NCBI GenBank assembly: GCA_028717865.1
Contig: JAQUMZ010000076.1
Location: forward strand, 1 to 9,519
Length of the DNA: 9,519 nucleotides
Direction: 5' to 3'
From: Elusimicrobiota bacterium
GTDB taxonomy: Bacteria; Elusimicrobiota; Elusimicrobia; UBA1565; UBA9628
Part shown: piece by piece, positions 1 to 5,020 of the stretch
How positions within the stretch are numbered: the stretch's first letter is position 1
Layout of the letters: each line of letters starts with the position of its first letter
Notes under the pieces: model-generated
What the model was told of the DNA's origin: nothing
Databases searched by the model: none
What the model saw: only the letters and a program-made list of their open reading frames with translations
Position numbers and translations under genes: made by a program

Positions 1-1
1 G

Positions 2-178
2 CTTTCCACCGCCCGCGCCACCGCGGTCCTGCGCTACCTGCAGGACAATGCCAAGGTCGACCCCTCGCGGCTGGTCGCGGCCGGCTACGGCGAGCAGCGG
101 CCCGTGGCCTCCAACGACACGCCGGAGTCGCGGGCCCTCAACCGGCGCATAGAGATCGTCCTGGTTGCCCGGGAATAG
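2..178 (+). CDS. OmpA/MotB-family C-terminal peptidoglycan-binding domain protein (5' truncated)
   Basis: The last 58 codons of a gene that begins before the window are readable from position 2 to a TAG at 176-178. The translation contains LSTARATAVLRYL, then AAGYGEQRPVASNDTPESR and ALNRRIEIVLV. These are hallmark segments of the OmpA/MotB C-terminal domain, including the conserved GYGE..P and NRR-[IV]-E-I motifs. In this family the domain binds diaminopimelate-containing peptidoglycan non-covalently and anchors outer-membrane or motor proteins to the wall. The N-terminal part is absent, so it cannot be decided whether this is a Pal/OmpA-type lipoprotein, an OmpA porin or a MotB-like stator. 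The 3' end overlaps the following gene by 14 bases, so the two are probably co-transcribed. Confidence 0.88.
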   Translation, partial: LSTARATAVLRYLQDNAKVDPSRLVAAGYGEQRPVASNDTPESRALNRRIEIVLVARE

Positions 179-2075
179 CCGCCGCGGTCTCGTCTTACGG
201 CTGGCGCCCGGGCTGGCCGCCCTGGCGACGTTTCTGGCTTTTCTCCCCGCCCTGCGCGACGGCTGGACGAACTGGGACGACCCGGCCAACTTCCTCCTAA
301 ACGAGAATTATCGCGGCTTCGGCTGGGAGCGGCTCAAGTGGATGCTCACGCAGTTCCACATGGGCCACTACCATCCCCTGACTTGGCTGACCCTGGCCCT
401 CGATTACGTCCTCTGGGGGATGGAGCCGTTCGGATATCATTTGACCAACGTTTTGATTCATGCGGCCAATGCGGGGCTGGTTTGTTTGGTTTGCGTGGAA
501 CTGCTGAAAAACTACGGAAACGGCGATGGCCACCCTAACGGAACGGACCTCCCCCTCGTAGGGGGAGGTCCGACCTCGGCGCCTTCGGCGCCGAGGGGGT
601 TTTACGGCAACGGCTGGGGCCTGGGCTGGGCGGCATTGCTCGGATCCATTTTTTGGTCCCTGCATCCCTTGCGCGTGGAGGCCGTGGCCTGGATAACGGA
701 GCGGCGGGAGGTGCTGGGCTCGTTTTTTTATCTTCTGGCCGTGCTGGCGTATTTGCGCTGGGCGCGAGGCGCGCGCTTGCTTTGGTACCGGCTGACGTTG
801 GCCGCCTTCGTTTGCGCGCTGCTGTCCAAGGCCATGGCCGTGACCCTGCCCCTGGCCTTGCTGATTTTGGACGCGTATCCCTTGCGTCGTTTGTCCCGGA
901 CGAGCATCGTAGAGAAGGCGCCGTTGGCGGCGTTATCGGCCGCATTCGGGCTGGTGGCTTGCCTGGCCCAGCAGTCGGCGGGAGCTGTGAGTTCCCTGAG
1001 CAGCCTGGGCTTGCCGGAGAGGATCGTTCGGGCCGGCTATGCTTTCTGCTTCTATCCGGCCAAGACGGCCGTGCCGACGGGACTGGCTCCGTTTTACGGC
1101 ATTCCCTGGCCGTTCAATGTTTTCGCCCCGGTGTTCGCGGCGGCGGCGGCCGCCGCCGCCGTGCTGATAGTCCTGGCTTGGCTAGGCCGGGTTCGTTTCC
1201 CCTGGGCGGCCTCGGCTTTCGCCTTCTACGCGGTGTCGGTCGCTCCGGTCCTGGGCTTGTTCGCCGTGGGCAACTACCTGGCCGCCGACCGCTACTCCTA
1301 TCTCCCGGCCATGAGCCTGGCGCCGCTGGCCGCGGCCGGTTTGCTGGCCGTTCCGGCGCGGCGCAAAGCCGCGTCCTGGCTGGCCGCCGGCGTCATCGCG
1401 GCGGGTTTGGCGGTCTTGAGCGGGCGGCAATGCGGATTTTGGCGGGACGGCGAGTCGGTTTGGGCGCGGGTCCTGGCCGTGTCGCCGGACAGCGCCATGG
1501 CGCGTCAGAGCCTGGGCCTGGCCGCCTCCGAGGCCGGGAATTTCGACGCCGCGACTTTTCATTACCGGGCGGCGCGCAGCCTCTGGCCGCATTCGCGGCG
1601 TCTGCGCCGTTTCCTGGCCGAGGCGCAATACAATCAGGGCAACGTTCTGCTGCGCGAGGGCCGCCTGGCTCAAGCCGTCCTCGCCTACGAGTCCGCGCTC
1701 GGCCAGGAGCCGGCTTTGGCGCAAGCCCGCAATAATCTCGGTCTGGCGCTTTTCCGGCAGGGCCGATTCGGGGCGGCTTGCGGGGCGTATGCGGCCGCCC
1801 TGAAGCTTCAGCCTGGTTTCGCCGAGGCCCATTACAATTTAGGCAACGCGCTGGCGCGGCGGGACCGTCTCCCCGAGGCCGAGCGGCAGTATCGCGAGGC
1901 GCTCAAGAGCGCTCCGGAATTGCTCGACGCCCGGTTCAACTTGGGCAACACGCTGGCCCGGCGGGGGCGGTTCCGGGACGCGGCCCGCGAGTACCGGGCG
2001 GTGATGCGCGGCCGGCCGGAATTTCCAGGCGCGGCCGAAAATCTCGAGCGGACGCGCCGGCTGGGGGGATTCTAG
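165..2075 (+). CDS. Multi-pass membrane protein with C-terminal TPRs, TMTC-like GT-C glycosyltransferase family
   Basis: This is a 636-residue inner-membrane protein. Roughly residues 1-420 hold about ten hydrophobic segments, for example 14-31, 93-113, 208-236, 317-341 and 402-419. The first loop carries W37-D38-D39, in the place where GT-C enzymes hold their acidic catalytic residues. The segments HPLRVEAVAWITERREVLG (167-185), LLSKAMAVTLPLALLILDAY (219-238) and ADRYSYLPAM (374-383) match the pattern I know from TMTC-type O-mannosyltransferase homologues. Residues about 443-618 form five 34-residue TPRs (443, 483, 517, 551 and 585). By family, a role in transfer of sugar from a lipid-linked donor to protein is plausible; substrate and product are unknown. 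The TTG start at 165 is the only reasonable one, because an in-frame TAG lies at 150-152; AGAG at 151-154 is a weak ribosome site. Residues about 117-146 are an in-frame palindromic insertion (see repeat at 530-609) in a loop between membrane segments. Confidence 0.82.
   Translation: MPGNSRRGLVLRLAPGLAALATFLAFLPALRDGWTNWDDPANFLLNENYRGFGWERLKWMLTQFHMGHYHPLTWLTLALDYVLWGMEPFGYHLTNVLIHAANAGLVCLVCVELLKNYGNGDGHPNGTDLPLVGGGPTSAPSAPRGFYGNGWGLGWAALLGSIFWSLHPLRVEAVAWITERREVLGSFFYLLAVLAYLRWARGARLLWYRLTLAAFVCALLSKAMAVTLPLALLILDAYPLRRLSRTSIVEKAPLAALSAAFGLVACLAQQSAGAVSSLSSLGLPERIVRAGYAFCFYPAKTAVPTGLAPFYGIPWPFNVFAPVFAAAAAAAAVLIVLAWLGRVRFPWAASAFAFYAVSVAPVLGLFAVGNYLAADRYSYLPAMSLAPLAAAGLLAVPARRKAASWLAAGVIAAGLAVLSGRQCGFWRDGESVWARVLAVSPDSAMARQSLGLAASEAGNFDAATFHYRAARSLWPHSRRLRRFLAEAQYNQGNVLLREGRLAQAVLAYESALGQEPALAQARNNLGLALFRQGRFGAACGAYAAALKLQPGFAEAHYNLGNALARRDRLPEAERQYREALKSAPELLDARFNLGNTLARRGRFRDAAREYRAVMRGRPEFPGAAENLERTRRLGGF
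530..609 (+). repeat. In-frame double-hairpin palindromic module (copy A)
   Basis: The copy begins with CCACCCTAACGGAAC (530-544). A perfect 12-bp hairpin follows, 544-555 with 561-572, loop TCGTA. A second perfect 10-bp hairpin follows, 574-583 with 587-596, loop TTC. It ends in a T-rich stretch and TTACGGCA (602-609). It lies inside the TMTC-like gene and is read in frame as HPNGTDLPLVGGGP and following residues, a hydrophilic Gly/Pro-rich insert between two membrane segments. A related module with the same flank, loop and spacing is at 4788-4872. Near-identical 12-mers TACGGAAACGGC (513-524) and TACGGCAACGGC (603-614) bracket it, 90 bases apart. Confidence 0.82.
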
Positions 2076-3364
2076 GGCCGGGAGCCGGTGGCCGCGCCGG
2101 CGGCGGAGACGGACGACAACGAATCGTTGTATTCGACGACGACGGCCAGGTCCTTGGCCGCGATGCCGTCGCGGTTGCGGAAGGTGAGCGTCGTGTTGTC
2201 GAAGTTCGAGTTGGTGTGGTTGGGGATATCGCCGGGGGCGAGGGTGATGACCGCGTCGCCGGTAAGGTCGGCGAACGAGGCTGGGAGGATCATGGTGGAG
2301 TCGCTGAAGCCCAGCCCGGAGTTTAAGATGGACACATCGGAGGTTACCTGGCCTTCTCCCCCGTAGGTCCGGGCGCCGAAATCTACGAGCAGCGTGGCGG
2401 AGACATCGATGGGAGCTCCGGAACTGCAGATCCCGCCGAAGCACATGCCCCCCTGGGGCTGGAAGACGCTGTAGACGGCCGTCCCCGCCTCAACGCTGCG
2501 CACGTCATCCCATTTGGAGATGCCGGCGGCCAACTCGGCGGCCTTGGCCGCCTCCTGGGCCGCGTTGACGGTGTCGGTGTTGAGGGATTCGCTCAGTTGC
2601 GACACGTCGTCGGCCGCGACGGCCAGGACCTTGCCCGCGGCCGTGTCCTGTCCGGCCTGGCCGCCGGCCGAGCCGCCTTCCGTGGTTTCGGGGGCGGCCT
2701 GGGTCTGCTGCGGCGGCTGTTCGCCCAAGGCGCCGAGGATTTGCACGGCCTGGCCGGACATGTCCGTGACCGCCGCCGGGGGCTGGCCCTGCGCCACGGT
2801 GGTCCCGAAGCCGGGCTGGGTGATGGTGACCTCGCCGCCCGCGTTGGAGACCGCGACCTCGCCGGGATTTTCGTCCGCGTTGTTGCGCGCGCCGGGGCCC
2901 AGGAGGATCACCGTCGAGGACTGGTCCGAGACCTCCCCGGCCGCGATGGTGCCGCGTATGCCGATGGTGCCGGCGGGCAGCTTGACCTTCATGTTGGCCG
3001 GGTCCTTGCGCGCCACCTTGCCGGTTACGAAGCGGAAGACCCCTTTCGTGACGCTGGCGGCCACCTTGCCCGCGTTGGTGGCGGGGTCGTAGACGAACTC
3101 ATCGAGGACCAGGTCGCTCTTGGGCCCCATGGTGAATACCGTCTGGTCGAGCAGCAGCACCTGCAGCCGGCCCGCGGCGCCGGTGGTCACGTGGTCGTTG
3201 AGAAAGACCGGCTTGCCGCTTTCGAGCACCCGGCCCACCGCGGCGCCCGGGGCCACGGCCGAGACCGCGCCCTTGACGGCGCCCGCGGCGCCGATGCGCG
3301 TCAAGGCGGTGTCTTGGGCCGCGGCGGCCGCGGCGGCCGCGCAAAGCAGGGCGATGAGGTTCAT
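2072..3364 (-). CDS. Secreted FecR-domain protein with C-terminal beta-rich domain
   Basis: This is a 430-residue exported protein. The start at 3364 is chosen over the in-frame ATG at 3379 for three reasons: GGGAGG (3377-3372) sits 7 bases upstream, the ATG overlaps the preceding gene's TGA as ATGA, and the protein then starts directly with a signal peptide (MNLIALLC followed by an alanine run, cut near AAAQ). Residues about 45-150 are a FecR domain: LNDHVTTGAAGRLQVLLLDQ, the LGP/GPKSDLVLDEFVYD segment, then GVFRFVTGK and the GTIGIRGT motif typical of periplasmic FecR-type proteins. The middle (about 210-285) is a Gln/Ala/Gly-rich linker. The C-terminus (about 295-415) is rich in predicted strands, with ATLLVDFGARTYGGEGQ reminiscent of TbpB-like small barrels. 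No sigma/anti-sigma partner is adjacent, so this is the free-standing periplasmic FecR type, not an iron-dicitrate regulator. Its TAG shares CTAG with the stop of the convergent gene. Confidence 0.82.
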   Translation of the reverse strand: MNLIALLCAAAAAAAAQDTALTRIGAAGAVKGAVSAVAPGAAVGRVLESGKPVFLNDHVTTGAAGRLQVLLLDQTVFTMGPKSDLVLDEFVYDPATNAGKVAASVTKGVFRFVTGKVARKDPANMKVKLPAGTIGIRGTIAAGEVSDQSSTVILLGPGARNNADENPGEVAVSNAGGEVTITQPGFGTTVAQGQPPAAVTDMSGQAVQILGALGEQPPQQTQAAPETTEGGSAGGQAGQDTAAGKVLAVAADDVSQLSESLNTDTVNAAQEAAKAAELAAGISKWDDVRSVEAGTAVYSVFQPQGGMCFGGICSSGAPIDVSATLLVDFGARTYGGEGQVTSDVSILNSGLGFSDSTMILPASFADLTGDAVITLAPGDIPNHTNSNFDNTTLTFRNRDGIAAKDLAVVVEYNDSLSSVSAAGAATGSRP

Positions 3365-4746
3365 AGGCCGGCCTCCCATCTATAGCTCAGCATGGCGGCG
3401 ATCTTGTTGTTGGTGTAGGCGTAGTTCTCGACGCTGGAAAGCGCCTGGTAATACTCGTAGTCGAACGTCCAGAGCAGGTCCTTGAGCCGGGGATGAATGA
3501 TGGACAGCGGGGCCCCCAGGACGGCGTCCAGGCGCATGGTGGTGTCGCGGCGGTAGCCGCGGCTGATGGCGACGTCGGCCCGGTCGTAGAGGTCGTAGTT
3601 GGTCGTGAAGGAGGTCAGCAGGAAGGCCCCGCGCCCGAGCAGCAGGGAATGGTTGATCCCGGCCACCCAGCGGTCGAAGGCGTCGTAGCGCTTGCGGGCG
3701 TGCTTGAGCGTGTAGCCGAACACGGTGCCGAACTTCATGCGCGTGCCCAGCAGATGCTCGCTGCCGGCCGCCAGGTCGAGCTGCATGCCGGTGCGCTCGT
3801 CGGCCGAGGGGATGTCCCGCGTGGGAACGTAGTCTTGGTATACGTCGCGCAGCTGCAGGAACAGGTTGGTCCGGGCCGTGAAGCGCCAGTCCAGCCGCGC
3901 CTCGGCGCCGCGGTTGCGCAGGAAGGTGCTTTGCGCCAGCTGCACGTGGTCGAAGAGCAAGGCGGGGGTGATCCGGGCCCGGCCGGCCCGCCAGACGCCT
4001 CCGGTCCTCAGCGAATAGGCCTTGAGGTTCAAGTCCTTGGCCAGGGTCTGCTCGGCTTGATAATAGGAGAAGGAGCCGAAGACCTCCGGCACGGCCTGGA
4101 AGGGCAGGTCGCGCCGGACCGAGACGTCGGCGATGCCCAGGATGCTGGTGTCATCGCGTCTTTTCGAGGTCCCGGTCAGGGTGAGGGGGGTGTCTCCGAA
4201 GAGCCGGCGGCCCGAGGCGGGCGAGGCGTTGCGGTTGGTGTCGTACTCGAAGCCCAGGCTCAGGCCGCCCGACAGGTGGGTGCGCTTGAGCCGGCTCTCC
4301 ACGGCCTTGAGGTACTTCTCGGCTTCCCGGCGCAGGGCGTCGGGCAAGGGCAGGCCCTTGAGCGTCTCCAGCTCCCGGCGGGCTTCCACCAAGTCGTCGA
4401 GCCGGTAGAGCACCACGGCGTAGAAGAGGCGTATCTCGTTTTGTCCCGGAGCGACCATGAGTATGCGCTCCAGCGTGGCGGCGGCGCCCTTGACGTCGCC
4501 CCGCCGGACCTGGGCGCGGGCGTAGCGGTAATTGAGCTGGATGTCATCCGGATGGGCCAGAACGTCCTCCCAGGATGCTTCCTCCCCGGGGGCTTCGCGC
4601 TGGGCGGCTTCTTCCGCCAGGGTTTCGGCCCGCTTCTGAAGCTGTTCCTCGCGAGAAGGTTTTTGCGCCTCTTTTTCTATGTCCTGCGCGAGCAGTCCAG
4701 AGACCGGGAGAAGCAAAAGCGAAAAAAGTATCGGAGCTCGGCGCAT
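3361..4746 (-). CDS. Outer-membrane TPR plus beta-barrel protein (Slam/DUF560-like)
   Basis: This is a 461-residue exported protein. The start at 4746 gives a textbook signal peptide (MRRAPILFSLLLLPVSGLLA, cut before QD). The reading frame stays open further upstream to 5088, but only through the palindromic intergenic element, so that extension is rejected. Residues 22-60 are a charged, coiled-coil-like Glu/Lys/Arg stretch. Residues about 66-150 are TPR-like (NYRYARAQVRRGDVKGAAAT and LFYAVVLYRLDDLVEARREL). Residues about 157-461 alternate polar and hydrophobic residues with many aromatics, as in an outer-membrane barrel of roughly 14 strands. The barrel entry motif GFEYDTNRN (165-173) and the TPR-then-barrel order match my memory of the Slam (surface lipoprotein assembly modulator) and DUF560 family. 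The C-terminus (LSYRWEAGL) lacks the usual terminal Phe, a small oddity. It is first in an operon and overlaps the FecR gene by four bases (ATGA), which suggests a transporter-cargo or receptor-partner pair. The start has no convincing ribosome site. Confidence 0.78.
   Translation of the reverse strand: MRRAPILFSLLLLPVSGLLAQDIEKEAQKPSREEQLQKRAETLAEEAAQREAPGEEASWEDVLAHPDDIQLNYRYARAQVRRGDVKGAAATLERILMVAPGQNEIRLFYAVVLYRLDDLVEARRELETLKGLPLPDALRREAEKYLKAVESRLKRTHLSGGLSLGFEYDTNRNASPASGRRLFGDTPLTLTGTSKRRDDTSILGIADVSVRRDLPFQAVPEVFGSFSYYQAEQTLAKDLNLKAYSLRTGGVWRAGRARITPALLFDHVQLAQSTFLRNRGAEARLDWRFTARTNLFLQLRDVYQDYVPTRDIPSADERTGMQLDLAAGSEHLLGTRMKFGTVFGYTLKHARKRYDAFDRWVAGINHSLLLGRGAFLLTSFTTNYDLYDRADVAISRGYRRDTTMRLDAVLGAPLSIIHPRLKDLLWTFDYEYYQALSSVENYAYTNNKIAAMLSYRWEAGL
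3372..3377 (-). promoter_or_regulatory. Shine-Dalgarno site deciding the FecR-protein start
   Basis: On the minus strand GGGAGG lies 7 bases before the ATG at 3364-3362. It sits inside the 3' end of the upstream barrel gene. It abuts the alternative ATG at 3379 and so cannot serve it. It therefore supports the shorter protein with an immediate signal peptide. Confidence 0.7.
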
Positions 4747-4787
4747 GGGATATGCTCGCAAATTTCCGCCGCCGGCGTCAAAAATGA

Positions 4788-4872
4788 CCACCCCAACGGA
4801 ACCGGCGCGTCCCTCGTAGGGGCGCGCCGGTTGCGCGGCGCAGAACGGCCGCGCCGCGCTTGGATTACGGCA
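4788..4872 (+). repeat. Double-hairpin palindromic module, intergenic copy B1
   Basis: The copy begins with CCACCCCAACGGAAC (4788-4802), which matches copy A at 14 of 15 bases. A 14-bp hairpin (4800-4813 with 4819-4832, one G-T pair) has the loop TCGTA, exactly as in copy A and at the same distance from the flank. A second hairpin pairs 4833-4841 with 4851-4859 over 9 bp. The module ends with TTACGGCA (4865-4872), also present at the end of copy A. There is no run of T after either stem, so it is not a standard terminator. Confidence 0.8.
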
Positions 4873-4881
4873 CGCGGGCCT

Positions 4882-4958
4882 GCTCCGTTCCACCATTCGC
4901 GATGCGAAGCATCGCGAATCCAGACGGCCCCCCGCGGGGGCCGTCTGTTCCGTTGGGG
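4882..4958 (-). repeat. Double-hairpin palindromic module, inverted copy B2
   Basis: This copy lies in opposite orientation to B1. Its outer end, GTTCCGTTGGGG (4947-4958), is the exact reverse complement of the CCCCAACGGAAC core of B1 (4791-4802). The two together give a composite element with 12-bp terminal inverted repeats. Inside are a perfect 12-bp hairpin (4921-4932 with 4936-4947, 3-base loop) and a perfect 11-bp hairpin (4895-4905 with 4909-4919). Read on the minus strand the latter has the loop TTC, the same as the second hairpin of copy A. The first hairpin's loop differs from TCGTA, so this is a diverged subtype. Confidence 0.75.
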
Positions 4959-5006
4959 GACAATAGCCATTCCAATAGACCCGGCGTTGAAATTTCCCGC
5001 CGAATT

Positions 5007-5010
5007 GGAG
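5007..5010 (+). promoter_or_regulatory. Ribosome binding site of the cyclase gene
   Basis: GGAG lies 10 bases before the GTG at 5021. The nearby ATG at 5014 is in another frame and leads to a protein without recognisable domains, so the GTG is preferred. Confidence 0.5.
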
Positions 5011-5020
5011 ACAATGACTC

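Larger units (their letters stand above)
4747..5020. other. Divergent intergenic region between the barrel operon and the cyclase operon
   Basis: These 274 bases separate two divergently transcribed operons and must hold both promoters. About 170 bases are the composite palindromic element (4788-4959). That leaves about 40 bases next to the barrel gene and about 60 next to the cyclase gene. No strong sigma-70 promoter is visible on either side. The best candidate on the plus strand is TTGAAA (4987-4992) with GACAAT (5010-5015), but that would start transcription at the start codon itself, so I do not annotate it. Similar 12-13-mers AAATTTCCGCCG (4760-4771) and AAATTTCCCGCCG (4990-5002) flank the element. 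Confidence 0.6.

Noticed and set aside
3321..3342. GC-rich near-palindrome in the FecR signal peptide
   Set aside because: It is explained by a run of GCC/GCG alanine codons in the signal sequence; a similar alanine run occurs in the TMTC-like gene near 1138-1160.
4788..4959. CRISPR array or bidirectional terminator
   Set aside because: There are no regularly spaced identical repeats with spacers, and the hairpins differ in sequence and lack U-tracts on either strand.
4987..5015. Promoter TTGAAA / GACAAT for the cyclase gene
   Set aside because: The -10 match is only four of six, and initiation would fall at the start codon, leaving no room for the ribosome site at 5007-5010.
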